Positions 48,076 to 59,181 of a stretch of 64,000 nt of DNA are shown one piece after another; within the stretch, counting starts at the first letter, position 1; each line of letters starts with the position of its first letter. The stretch comes from Symbiodinium kawagutii. Lineage: Eukaryota; Sar; Dinophyceae; Suessiales; Symbiodiniaceae. Location of the stretch: positions 341,397 to 405,396 of the forward strand of contig VSDK01023660.1 of NCBI GenBank assembly GCA_009767595.1. Reading direction: 5' to 3'. A program made the translations under genes and the position numbers. The notes under the pieces are model-generated. The model did not search any database. It saw nothing but the letters and a program-made list of their open reading frames with translations, and was not told the DNA's origin.

Positions 48076-51000
48076 CTTGATCTGCCGGACGTGCGTGTCT
48101 CTTCCATTCCTGGGACGCAACAGGGTCGAAACTGCTGCGAAAGAGTGCTTGTAGCGATGCGAAAGAGCTGGATTTCACACCGAAGTTCGTCAGTGTTTGG
48201 GGCGAATGCTTCACTCGATTTCTGCTCAGTAAGCCTTGGTCATTCAAACAAGTATATGTTCCTCTCCACATGTACTGTAGGTGTTCAAACAAGAATGATC
48301 CCTTTCCCCCTGATGTCAAGCCGCATGGCCCCCAGTGTGCTATAGATTCCAGACCCGGGGACCAGGGTGGTGAAAATGAGGGCGGATCTACAGCACAGTT
48401 AGCTGTTGAAATGATGAGTTGACGGAGTGAAACGCCTAAGTTTGTTCCACTAAAAAGCGGTGGCTTCAGAATTTCAAGCCCCCCAAGTCATTTGTTCCAA
48501 CTGAGCTGTTCGGTTTGTTCGTGTCGTGTCAGGCCTTCATGCTCGGTTCATCTGTTCCCACTAGCGGGCTTCGGATCATCTATAACCATGGCTTCCCGCA
48601 AAACGTATCCAAAGATCACCATCTTTGGATTGTGGGCATAAATATTTGGATGCATAGACTGATAGACTTGTCAAAATCAACTGTGTATAGGCGATCCATC
48701 TCCAATGGTGGTCTCAACGACAGCTCCCAGGCAGGTCTGTCTTGATCTACAGCTGATCACATGAAGAAAACTGTGTTCATCCCAGTCCCGCAGAATCCAG
48801 CAGCGAATTGTGCCTGATCCCTTCCTCCAGAAATCCCTAAAGGGTTTAATTTTGGAGAAAGAGGTTATGCCAATCAAATCCAATTAAATCCAATGAACAT
48901 TCACTGCTCGAAGCTGATCCTGTCCAAGAAACTGATGATTCGTGAGAATGGCCAACCTTGAGCAGAGCAGGTGAGCAGGGAGTTGCCCAGATGGAACTCA
49001 GGCATGTCTCAAGAATTTAGGACCCAAAAAGTTGTCAGCTTTAAAGCTTGAGTTCATCTTTTTACGATTTTGGTGGCCCAAAGAGACAAGATTCTGGTTG
49101 CTGACTTGGCATACAGCTGACCAAGGTATGTCTAATTCTTCGGACTGAATTTGGTTACGTAATGACATATGAATGGTTTGGTTGGCTTTGACATCCCATC
49201 TCGAGATTGATCCACAGGATCTACAATCTTGCATGTCTTACAGCCACTGGCAAGTCAGTAACACGTCTGTTGACGTTCCCTGCTCCTGAACCCCAAGTGC
49301 AGGCGACATCAAAGCAAAATCTCTACTGACTCTACTGAAATAACCAAATTGAACTTGGCCTTTGAACCTCGCAAGATTTCAGGGTTTCCACTTTTTGATG
49401 CCTCAAGACTTTCCAAATCCACCCAACCACTGCAGAAAACTCACGCCCCCAACTTTTCTGCGGCCAGAGCTGCTGAATGAAATGAGTCCGAATAAAATCC
49501 ACGGCCCCTCCCATGTCAGGATCACGCAGGGTACAACCTGCCGGCAACTCCTTGGTTTGGATCAAGTCACACCGTGCTTAAACCCAGTGGGTGTAGGTTG
49601 TTTTTTGCAATCTTGCATTTACATATAGTATGTGCACAGACGATATGTTCCCTGAAAAAAATCATGCGCAAATGTGGATGGCAAACATGCAAGTAGAACA
49701 CACGGGTTTGTTTGCGTACATAGATCAAATGAAGAGCAATTTGTATACAGATTGTTTTCACAGCAGTATCCTGCAAATGCACGTGTACTTGCATACGAAG
49801 GTGCGCAAACCAGCCGATTTGTATGTTTGGCCTGCATGCATTTCCGCGTCAGTGGTAAGTTGCATCTGCGATGTGTTTTTTCTGCAGCAAAATTGAATGC
49901 GTACACGGGTGTAACTATGAACATGTCCACAGAAAGTTCCACATGCGCTAAGACTGCTAAGAGCATCTCCAAGAACCTCATGAACGGACTCATGTGCTAA
50001 TGCACGTGGGTGGACAGCTGTGCCATTTGAGAGCATCTGAGCACATATTTACCGACTGTGAATGTCTTGACATACCGCATGCAAATTCACTCTGAACTTG
50101 AAAGAAAACAGGTGTCTTCGATTTGAACATGAAACATGTCAACTTGTACCAACTTCAACCATCCCATCTCTCCTACAATATGATCTGTGCATGGCAACAG
50201 CCCTTCAAACAGCAAACAGAATTGACCTTCTAATTTTTTTCCTTCGTATACACTCCGGTAGACAAGCTGGTCATGTGGGTCCACCATTTATAGCTGGTTT
50301 ACCTAGAAAACGAATATCAGGGTGAACCACAGTTTCTGGGCAAACCAGCTATAAGTGGTGAAACCTGTAGTTTTTACCGATAAAAAGCTGTGCTTTTCAG
50401 CTTGCAGCTCAGTTTACCAAAGTTCGTGGCCCAACTCAGCGTTTTTGTCCAGGCCACGGCATCCCCACGTGCGGGCTTGGCCAAGGGCACATTGATCCAC
50501 CCTGGGGCGATCTGGAGGCATCGACCCTTTCGCGGTTGAGATCTCGTTGATTCCCCATCGCGAAGCAAAATGGTGGTTTGGATCAGGCAAAATTGTCTTA
50601 ATTTGTGGTATCAATACTTTTAAGGAAGACTTTGAAGTAATACCCATTGGTTCAACAAATTTCAAATATAATATCTTAAAGTATCAAAAACACAATGACA
50701 ATTGTTGGCAGCAATCTTTGAGTTTCCAAACTAGGAAACCCAAGAAAACAGCAGAACTTCCAATTATTTCATCAGTATAACCAAGGAGCAACCCTGCTGC
50801 TCTCAGCTTGGCAACTGGGTGTCCCTGCCATCAGGCTCCTTTAGCTCCAACTGCTGGATCTGTCGGTGCGGATTTTGGTGAGATGGACACCAAATGGATC
50901 ACCAGATGTCTCTTCCAAATGGCACCAAAAGTAAAGACACAAAAGATCCGAGATACGCTTGAGATGAGGCTATCGAGGTGATGATGGAGGGTTTGAAGTT

Positions 51001-54000
51001 GGCATGCAAAAGAAAGCTGTGAAGAAAATACCTTCTGAGTTGGTGCGAAACAGAAAGTGGAAATGCGTTGCTAAAACCTTCCACAAGCAAAAGACCCAAA
51101 TACGGCCTTCCAAGGGTCAAAAAATAGGCCAAATCCCCACAAAATTGGATCTTTCCTCGACTTTCAATGGTCCATCACAGACCCTACAACATAGTGTCTC
51201 ATTGCATTTGCTGGGTCAGGTTCAGATGCATTATGTCTCAAGAATGCTTTCAACGCCTTTTTGAAGCCTCATCGTAAGCAATTTGATACAAAATGCTCAG
51301 CTTTTCAGCATGGATGTTTTCACAAAACGAGCGGCCCAGGACAGGTTGAGAGACAGGTTTCCAGTAGAATCAATAGCTATGAGGCATTCTTTTAAGCCTG
51401 GAAACATCAACATCTTATGGCGTCTCGAGAGGCTATGTGCTGCCATTGGTGAATCTCATGGCAACACAAAACTGTTCAATGTCATGTATCAAATTGATAA
51501 CAGTTTGGTATGAAATTGGCAACAATGATGAGATGGGTGTCAATGTCCAAATTCCGAAAACAACAACAGTTGCAGGCAGATTTTAGAATCCTCGAATCCC
51601 AGGAGCCAACCACATGGCTTCACATCACCCCCCGCTAGCCCTCTAGGCCTCTTGCAAATCATGGTGAGCAGTTCCAATTCGGATGGAGATCCGGGAAGGG
51701 GTGTATGACCTTGGAGGCTGGTGGAAGTTCCTAGAATGCCAAGCACATGACCACCAGTCCTCAGAAGCTTAGCAGCTAAGTGAACTCGCCACTGTTCAGA
51801 GTCCAATGGATGCAATGGCTCACCAGAGTGGCGCAATGCCAAGGCCAAAACTGCAATTGTGGGTCGGCCTAGTGCTCTATTACTGAACAGTATAGGACAT
51901 GAGTAACTTAGTAGCTTCGTGCCCCCGATTTCACCAATTCGATCATTCAGACTGGTAGTAAGAGCAGCTGATCGATGCCTTTCGGCCCAATGCACTATCA
52001 TGGCGAAAGCATCTGAAACAAAGACCTGCGTATGGTTTGAATCATCCTCGAAGACCGTTCTCGGTGTCAATGTACTATTTAAAATTGTTGTCATCCAAGT
52101 ACACGCAGTCGTTCAACTCCCCCATTTCCCCAAGGATATCCCACCCTGCTGTGATGACCAGACTCATCCACTTTGAAGCACACGAAGATGCAGATCTCAC
52201 TGACCTTCACCTGCCCATCCGCTGGTCTTCATGGCTGTGGAAATCATGGATTGATTCCGCGTGGCCATGGCTCGGCCTTCCGTTGAAACTGGATGTTGAT
52301 GAGGTGAGGCCTGGGCGCGCCACCGGAAACCCTGTGGAAGCAAGGAATGCAGTGTATAGGGCTAAGATGGGCACAGGGTTGTAGCGAGAGTACAATGGAA
52401 ATCGTGCAAAATTCAATTGTGACTAAAAGTGGAACGACATGCTGTACACACGTTAGGAGTGGCACCACATGATGCCCACGTATTACTTATACACAAATTT
52501 ACTTGTGCGATATGTGAGTTTATGGATTCGTTTGTGTAACTTCTATTTTGCTTGACCTCCATCAACCGATTGGATTACCATCGCCTATCAATGATCATTC
52601 GTCATCAGTATTGACCATATTCTACACTGAAATTTGCAACCATATCGAATTAGATATGTTGGACATGACTCACGTGTCCATATCTATATGTGCCGAATGT
52701 ACCAAAGAAATCGCACTCAAACGTTTCAAGTGAACCAGTCTTTGTTGTACCAAATTGATTTCAGAGACAAATTCGGACTTCGTGGAACATGTTGGCACAG
52801 TACCGCCTTGTTTTCTGGCGCGTGTTATCCCAGTTTCTTGGGGGTACGATATGGTGGCATTGTTTGGAGCTTCTCAGCTGCTGAAGCCACTTGGCCGTGT
52901 CTACAAGTCGCAAAATCTTTATCCAAGTCACCCACGGTTTAAAACGATTTTTTCGGCCGGCTATTTGCCCCATGCCCATGCAAGAACTCAACTTTTGATG
53001 CACCTGCCCCGGAGCCTCCCCAAAAAAATATGTTTCTCAACAGGTATCATGTGTGACTCATTGTTGCACGGCAAAGTTAGGTTCAGAAACGCCACCAAGA
53101 AGCTGTGCACCATCTGATTGCCAGAAGCTTTCCGTGCTTCCATCTCTCAACTGCTCGACGCCTCGGGAATTGCAAAAACGTTGAATCTTGCGGTAAGTCT
53201 GCTACAGGGTGGTTTCTCAAAATACGGAACCCCAAACACAGTTTGTTTATAAATATAGTTATAAACGGCTAGTGTAAAGAATGGTTCGGGGGTCTCCAGT
53301 ATTTTAACACCCACGCTGTTTGTTTTGCCAAAGGACGAAAGGTTTTGTTCAATGGGCGCTTCCTAAAACCCACCACGACGAAGGCAGGTTTCCAAGACTT
53401 TTTTGGGGTTCCAAGGATATTTCTATCATTTCAATATACCAGTCGTGCCCAAGCAGGGGTCAATGAAGCTCCCTCACGTACTTCCAAATTGTTGGGCCAG
53501 CCTGCCCAATGTTTGCACTGCGCGCAAGATTCCTTTTTTATCCTGGAATGCCCTTGTAATGTTACCGAACTGTACAATCATGTACAATCTACCATCCTCA
53601 TCTCCATCTGGTTGTTTCTCTTGTCCAGCACTGTCAGGCTCCGCAACCCTGTTCGCGGCGTTCACCCCTGATTCTTACCTTCACAAAAGCAACCTTAATG
53701 ACTTTGCTGACCCCACGTCGTTGTGCCACAGCTTCGTGCCCAACACCCGAGCTTGTCCCCGGCGCCTCCCACTCTAGGGCCAGTACGTCATCATCGCGGA
53801 TCAACGAGGCTGGTTCCGCTGCTGGCAATGTGAAACGTCCCAACTTGAGACTTGGCCGCTGACCGCCACCAAGACGATCCACCAGGAAAGCTGCAACATC
53901 CGAAACCAAATTCAAATGTCCAGGCAGAGACAGTAACTCACTAGTCATGCCGCCCTCCAATCCCGCTGGAATAGTCATCTCATCGAGGGATCTTACAAAC

Positions 54001-55612
54001 CTCTCTTGAATTGGGGCGAGGCAAGCTGGTCCCACCAACTGGGCCCAGCCAGTCATCTCATCGAGGAATCTTACAAACTTCTCTTGAACTGGAGCGAAGA
54101 GGCAAGCTGGTCGCACCAGCCGGGCCCAGCCAAAGAATGCACCAGCTGACAAACCCGGGATGAGGGCCACTGCCAAGGCTGCCAACAATGACATAGAGCG
54201 TCCCAAGCCACCTCTGCAATGCACCACAACTGAAAGACTGTTTTTTGCGTCCCTCAACAAATCAACGTCTTGCAACAAAGTCTTCAGAACTGCGATGATC
54301 TTGGAAACAAACTCTGGTGGAGGCGTGCCTCCATCCTCAAAAGGCACATCCAATTGCTTGATGCCAAACTGCTCAAAAAATTGACCATAAGAACCACGAG
54401 GTAAATGCGGTTCGTTGCAGAAATTGGATCTGACAAGCAAGCAGCATCCAAGCTTCCGACACAAGAGCTGAGCAACAGTTGTAAGATTCGGTGGGGGTTT
54501 CAAGCATTGGTTGCCATCCACACTCGCTGTAGGAAGGTCAGTGCTCACAGGGTGCAGCCTCTCCTGAGATGGGTCTTCAACTATTGTCGAAGGGTCTGCC
54601 CCAATCCAGAATTGAACAGTCACAGGGCTCTGGTCGCTACCCTGAAGCTGCGAAGAGAAGAGGGGTACAACATCATAGGCTCTCGCAATCTGTCGCTTTT
54701 CTTCCTCTACCACTTGCCATAGCCATCCTTTGCAACTGGCCAATTCAAAGCCCAGGAGACAATCAGCAAGCGTCAGGGAGTCCGCCCCAAAGCTTGGCTT
54801 CTTCTTTAGAGGCAAGGGAAACTGCAGCACCGATGTTGGAACTTTTGGCATTGAGCCATGGATCTTGGAAATCACTTCGTCGGCAGCGCGGCCCTGCAAG
54901 ATCAAATACGCACCCAGCAGCAGCAGGGAATTGGCCACAGACCCTGGACCCAGGGAGCAGGTCATGCACAGGATTTTTTGATTTGGTGTAGGGGTCAAGA
55001 AGATCTGTAATTCTTTGCAGAACTTCCAAATCGTGTCCAAATCTAAAGGCCCATGGCGGTGAATTGCTCCTAAAGCCTTCGTGTCATACTGAGGATGTTC
55101 AAGCTTCAACTTCGCTGCAATATCCAATTGCTCTAAACATAATACCTTCCCACACGAGATGCGAAGTTCATCCGCAACAGCCAAAGCACTACCTTCCTTC
55201 CCATCTGCAGTTGCTACCCACAAGACATGGTCTTCCGGAAAATGGATCCAAAAGATTCCATCCGCCATACCCACTGTCCCACAGTTTGAGTTCTGAGCCA
55301 TGAAGCTGCAGAAAGTTTATCCGGCACTGGCTCAAGAAACTCTGCGAGGTGAAACCAAGACCTAGAGAAAGTAGAGTTACAGTCCAAGAAACCTATCTCC
55401 TTCACCTATCTTCACTACTAATCCCTGAGATTCCAAATCCCTGAGCACGTTTCGAAGCAAAAAATCTGCCCAAGAGGCCCAACAGACCAACAGCCCCAGT
55501 GTCTCAGGGTCAAGGTGCCGTTCCCCGGTTTGGCCGAGGAGAGGAACCACGCGGCTTCTTGCCCCAGATCCCGGAACTCGTCCTCCCTTTCGAGCGTCGC
55601 CAGGCTTTCCAT
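48076..55612 (-). CDS. APC10: APC10/DOC1, anaphase-promoting complex subunit (8 exons found)
   Basis: The DOC-domain subunit of the APC/C ubiquitin ligase helps bind substrates during mitosis. Exons on the minus strand: 55612-55519 (AAWFLSSAKPGNG), 53161-53104 (VEQLRDGSTESFWQSDGAQ), 52310-52277 (PHLINIQFQRK), 52210-52164 (VKVSEICIFVCFKVDE), 51709-51649 (SYTPSRISIRIG, DLQE), 50859-50829 (IQQLELKEPDG), 50501 to about 50450 (GWINVPL), and 48109-48076 (NGRDTHVRQIK). The frame continues exactly across the first six joins. The donors after exons 1-6 are GC, GC, GC, GT, GC and GC. Order and motifs match animal and plant APC10 throughout. Missing: an exon for the strand before NGRDTH, and the C-terminus. 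The first Met is a choice; the frame is open further upstream to about 55729. Confidence 0.9.
50450..50859 (-). CDS. APC10: APC10 exons 6 and 7 (part of the gene above)
   Basis: Exon 6 (50859-50829, 31 bases) follows a GACAG acceptor and ends one base into a Gly codon before a GC donor. Exon 7 starts at 50501 after CCCCAG and restores Gly-Trp. The intron is 50502-50828. The end of exon 7 is uncertain. Confidence 0.75.
53208..53300. mobile_element. MITE-like element, family A, copy 9 (in APC10 intron 1)
   Basis: GGTGGTTTCTCAAAATACGG on the left. The interior is diverged and the right end is only weakly inverted (GGTTCGGGGGTCTCC). The same element is carried in duplication copy 2 at 59858-59948. 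Confidence 0.5.
53634..55301 (-). CDS. Cdc14-like dual-specificity phosphatase with C-terminal coilin-like region
   Basis: 555 uninterrupted codons. Cdc14 enzymes dephosphorylate CDK sites at mitotic exit. Residues about 60-200 match the Cdc14 N-terminal DSP domain (HGPLDLDTIWKFCKEL; SLLLLGAYLILQG; DCLLGFELASCKGWL). Residues about 290-440 are the catalytic domain: likely general acid Asp323 in FEDGGTPP and the P-loop HCRGGLGRS with Cys362 and Arg368 (CX5R). The region after the P-loop (GWARLVRPACLFAPVQEKF) occurs twice in tandem. Residues about 455-510 (LKLGRFTLPAAEPASLIRDD) resemble the coilin N-terminal ubiquitin-like fold; this is an inference. The ORF lies wholly inside APC10 intron 1 on the same strand. 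The lack of introns suggests retroposition. No relict spliced leader was recognised. Confidence 0.85.
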   Translation of the reverse strand: MAQNSNCGTVGMADGIFWIHFPEDHVLWVATADGKEGSALAVADELRISCGKVLCLEQLDIAAKLKLEHPQYDTKALGAIHRHGPLDLDTIWKFCKELQIFLTPTPNQKILCMTCSLGPGSVANSLLLLGAYLILQGRAADEVISKIHGSMPKVPTSVLQFPLPLKKKPSFGADSLTLADCLLGFELASCKGWLWQVVEEEKRQIARAYDVVPLFSSQLQGSDQSPVTVQFWIGADPSTIVEDPSQERLHPVSTDLPTASVDGNQCLKPPPNLTTVAQLLCRKLGCCLLVRSNFCNEPHLPRGSYGQFFEQFGIKQLDVPFEDGGTPPPEFVSKIIAVLKTLLQDVDLLRDAKNSLSVVVHCRGGLGRSMSLLAALAVALIPGLSAGAFFGWARLVRPACLFAPVQEKFVRFLDEMTGWAQLVGPACLAPIQERFVRSLDEMTIPAGLEGGMTSELLSLPGHLNLVSDVAAFLVDRLGGGQRPSLKLGRFTLPAAEPASLIRDDDVLALEWEAPGTSSGVGHEAVAQRRGVSKVIKVAFVKVRIRGERREQGCGA

Positions 55613-55619
55613 GGCACTG

Positions 55620-57122
55620 TGAATTCGGGGACTTGCATAGGGAGATGGTACTGGGGTGACTGTAGGTGATGAGAATTTGATCTTCGATTTTCGATCAGCT
55701 AAGAGGTCTTCTTTGGCAGCTGATCCCACTTCAAGAGTTCAGGGAACTAGGTTCCGTAGCTGCCAGGGTTGGGCACATGTCCTCCGTATGTATTTATGAT
55801 AAGGATTGATAAGGTCTCAGAGATTCTGCAAGATTCTTTGGCAACCAACACATAAAGCTGGAGGTTAACATTGGCCTGATGCAAGGGTTGGGTTGCGGTG
55901 CAAATGGACAGCGCATGAATCCACTGACTGCGAATGCTAAAGACACTGCTTTGCGAAGATGTCCTATTCTCATGCTCTGCAAATCCCTACTGTAAGATTC
56001 TGAAGCCACGACAGCCATGACCGGATTTGGGATGCTACATTCATCCATCTATCACTCTCACTGAAAAGGACAGCGAGGTTCCCAAATGTTCTGTACTACT
56101 AAATGATTGCTGTCTCAGCCTAAGTTGAAATGGCTCTGCTTGATGAAGATCTTCCACATATTTCTGAAGGTGTGGAGGATGAGTATGAAGAACTTCCCAC
56201 AAAAATATCTGATACCCTCGCCAACAATCACCTGAACTTTGCCAAGTACTTGGGAGTTTCTGTTTTCATTTGTGCCCAATGAATGAATGAATGTCAAATA
56301 TTACTTGCATTGCTGTTCCTCATCACACCCTTAGTTTGAAGATATAACGGCTACGTAGCTTCCAAAATGCTATCGACCATTCGAATGATCTTGGAATTTC
56401 ACTTCCAGCTCCTTAGAATTGTCTGGAAATGTTTGGCTAGTTTGCCTCATATTTGCTTCATCGGAGAAACGGCTGGATTCCGAAGGAAAGGTCGTCTGAT
56501 CCCGAAATCTCTAATCAAATTGCCCCAACCTTTACCTTTCCCCCACCGTGTCGCAGCAGCTTTTTAGTCACCCCTGAGGGGAGTCTGCGGCGTGACGCTT
56601 TCATGTACAGTCTGCAGCCTGGTCTCGGACAGTTTCGCTTAAGCAAGTTGCTTGTGCCACAATTTGCCGCACTTCTGTTCTTTTTGGGAACAAGAAACTT
56701 GCTACCTGGAACCATGGGACTTTAGCATCCATGGCATCCATGGCATCCATGGCATCCATAGCCAACAGATCTGACAGTTTTTGATGGCCAAGCTGCAGCG
56801 CCTTCGGTCACTCCTATGAGCCGCTCACTGCTAAGCCTAAAAAACTTTCCGCCTGGGGGCATGGCGTGTGGAAGATCATCATTTGCGTTGGCAGAGCGAG
56901 AGAGAGAGCGCGATGCAAGAAGAGATGTAGAGTAGAGAAGAGAAGAGAGAGGGAGAGGGAGAGATAGAGAGGGAGAGAGGAAAAAAACGAATGTCTACAT
57001 GCGTGCGTGGCTTGAGATGAGCCATGAAAAAAAATCAACTTTCTATTATCCCCAGCAAATAATGAAGTACTTTCATCATGACCAAGCGACGCTCTCAAGA
57101 TCCCAAGAGGTTCCCACGTACA
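55620..57122. other. Region upstream of APC10 exon 1
   Basis: Minus-strand open segments (55729-55613 leading into exon 1, and 56048-55794) are conserved in both duplication copies and could be 5' exons or leader. CATCCATGG is tandemly repeated near 56720-56760, and GA-rich repeats occur near 56897-56985. No promoter could be identified. Confidence 0.35.
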
Positions 57123-57480
57123 AACGGTCAAAGTTGTATTCGTGCACTAATACGGTTGCATCCGTGCACTAATCTTCGTGCACATATCTTCGTGCACTAA
57201 TCTTCGTGCACTAATACGGTTGCATTCGCGCACTAATCTTCGTGCACTAATACGGTTGCATTCGTGCACTAATCTTCGTGCACTAATAAGAGCGTATTCG
57301 TGCACTTATCTTCGGGGTTTGTATTCGTGCACTAATCTTCGTGCACTAATAACAGCGTATTCGTGCACTAATCTTCGGGGCTTGTATTCGTGCACCAATC
57401 TTCGCGCACTAATAAAAGCGTATTCGTGCACGTATCTTTTTGCACCAATGAGTTTGCATTCTTGCACTTATCTTTTCCAC
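57123..57480. repeat. Minisatellite 1, TTCGTGCACTAATC
   Basis: Fourteen to eighteen-base units TTCGTGCACTAATC with ACGGTTGCA or AAGAGCGTA linkers, forming longer composite units. It begins exactly where duplication copy 1 ends. Confidence 0.9.
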
Positions 57481-57735
57481 TCTACTTTTCTCTTCTATTC
57501 TCTTTTCTGTTCTCCACTTTTTTCTGCTCTCTTCTTTTTTTTCTTGCTCTTCTCTTCTCTTCTCTTCTCTTCTCTTCTCTTCTCGTTTCGTTTCTTCTCT
57601 TCTCTTCTCTTCTCTTCTCTTCTCTTCTCTTCTCTCCTCTTCTCTTCTCTTCTCTTCTCTTCTCTTCTCTTCTCTTCTGTTCTCTTCTTTTTTTTCTTGC
57701 TCTTCTCTTCTCTTCATTTCTCCACTCTACTTCTC
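57481..57735. repeat. TTCTC pentamer microsatellite
   Basis: Long CTTCT/TTCTC runs with short interruptions. Overlapping Ser/Leu/Phe-rich plus-strand frames and Arg/Glu/Lys-rich minus-strand frames are artefacts. Confidence 0.95.
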
Positions 57736-57769
57736 CCTACGTGACTTTTTCCCCAGACAACTGCTTTGA

Positions 57770-58910
57770 AAAAATGACAACTGCTCTGAAACGATGACAA
57801 CTTCTCTGGAACGATGACAGCTTCTATGATTTGTGGCCAGTCAAAACATATTCACAATTCTTTTGGAAGCAAGCAAACACGAACGTTATCAGGTGGCCCT
57901 GTGATACGATGACAACTTCTCTGGAATGATGACAACTTCTCTGGAACGATGACAACTTCTCTGGAACGATGACAACTGCTCTGAAACGATGACAATTTCT
58001 GAGGAACGATGGCAACTTCTTTGATATGTGGCCGGTCAAGACATTTTGGCTTGGCAATTTCTTTGGAAGCAAGCAAACACGAACGTTATTAGGTGGCCCT
58101 GTGATACGATGACAACTTCTCTGGAACGATGACAACTTCGCTGGAACGATGACAACTGCTCTGCAACGATGACAATTTCTCTGGAACGATGACAACTTCT
58201 ATGATATGTGGCCAGTCAAGACATATTCGCAATTCTTTTGGAAGCAAGCAAACACGAACCTTATTAGGTGGCCCTGTGATACGATGACAACTTCTCTGGA
58301 ATGATGACAACTTCTCTGGAACGATGACACCTGCTCTGAAACGATGACAACTTCTATGATTTGTGGCCCCTGAAGACATATCATTAATTCGTTTGGAAGC
58401 AGGCAAACACGAACGTTATTAGGTGGCCCTGTGATACGATGACAACTTCTCTGGAATGATGACAACTTCTCTGGAACGATGACAACTGCTCTGAAAGGAC
58501 AACCACTGCTCTGAAACGATGACAACTTCTCTGAAACGATGACAACTCCTATGATATGTGGCCAGTAGAGGCATATTTGCAATTCTTTTGGAAGCAAGCA
58601 AACACGAACGTTATCAGGTGGCCCTGTGATACGATGACAACTTCTCTGGAATGATGACAACTTCTCTGGAACGATGACAACTGCTCTGAAAGGACAACCA
58701 CTGCTCTGAAACGATGACAATTTCTTTGAAACGATGACAACTCCTATGATTTGTGGCCAGTCAAGACATTTTTGCAATTCTTTTAGAAGCATGCAAACAC
58801 GAACGCTATTAGGTGGCCCTGTGATACGATGACAACCGCTCTGGAACGATGACAATTCTCTGAAACAATGACAACTTTTCTGGAACGATGACAATTTCTT
58901 TGATACTTGC
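57770..58910. repeat. Higher-order minisatellite 2, about 160-195 bp units
   Basis: Six large units, each with a GTGGCCAGTCAAGACAT block (57834, 58025, 58205, 58362, 58557, 58751), a GCAAACACGAACGTTATTAG block, and four to six 20-bp subunits of the type ACGATGACAACTTCTCTGGA. The regular array makes open minus-strand frames of up to 240 codons, which are repeat artefacts. Confidence 0.9.
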
Positions 58911-59181
58911 ATGAAAATCATTCGTGCACGAATCCGGGAATTGTTCGTGCATGAATCCGGGAATTATTCGTGCATGCAATCATTCGTGCATGAATCCGGC
59001 AATTATTCCTGCATGAATCTGACGACATTCGTGCATGAATCCGGGAATTATTGGTGCATGAATCCGACGAGATTCGTGCGTGAATCATTGGTGCGTGAAT
59101 CCGGCCTCATTAGTGCATGAATCCGAGGGCATTCGTGCATGAATCTTTGGTGCGTGAATCCTATTCGTGCATGAATCCGAA
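58911..59181. repeat. Minisatellite 3, TTCGTGCATGAATCCGGGAA
   Basis: About thirteen 20-bp units with variants. It shares the TTCGTGCA core with minisatellite 1 and stops exactly where duplication copy 2 begins. Confidence 0.9.

Larger units (their letters stand above)
52531..57122. repeat. Segmental duplication, copy 1 (complete-gene side)
   Basis: Matches 59182-63671 base for base except for scattered substitutions and small indels. It starts within APC10 intron 2 and ends upstream of APC10 exon 1 at TCCCAAGAGG-TTCCCACGTA. APC10 exons 3-8 lie just outside it, to the left. Confidence 0.95.

Noticed and set aside
49332..49993. Frames with FIRTHFIQQL and LLAVLAHVE considered as APC10 C-terminal exons
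   Set aside because: Neither preserves the phase needed to join NGRDTHVRQIK at 48109, and the similarity is weak.
51540..52094. 184-codon minus-strand frame, first thought to be a separate gene
   Set aside because: It overlaps APC10 exon 5 (51709-51649), whose frame carries the conserved SYTPSRISIRIG; the longer frame is an intron-spanning shadow.
52755..53117. 120-codon plus-strand frame, conserved in both duplication copies
   Set aside because: Conservation reflects the recent duplication, and the frame lies antisense to APC10 exon 2 and its intron.
57770..58910. Possible CRISPR array or repeat protein
   Set aside because: Repeats are directly adjacent without unique spacers, units vary in length, and the context is eukaryotic. 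The 240-codon frame is only the minisatellite translated.
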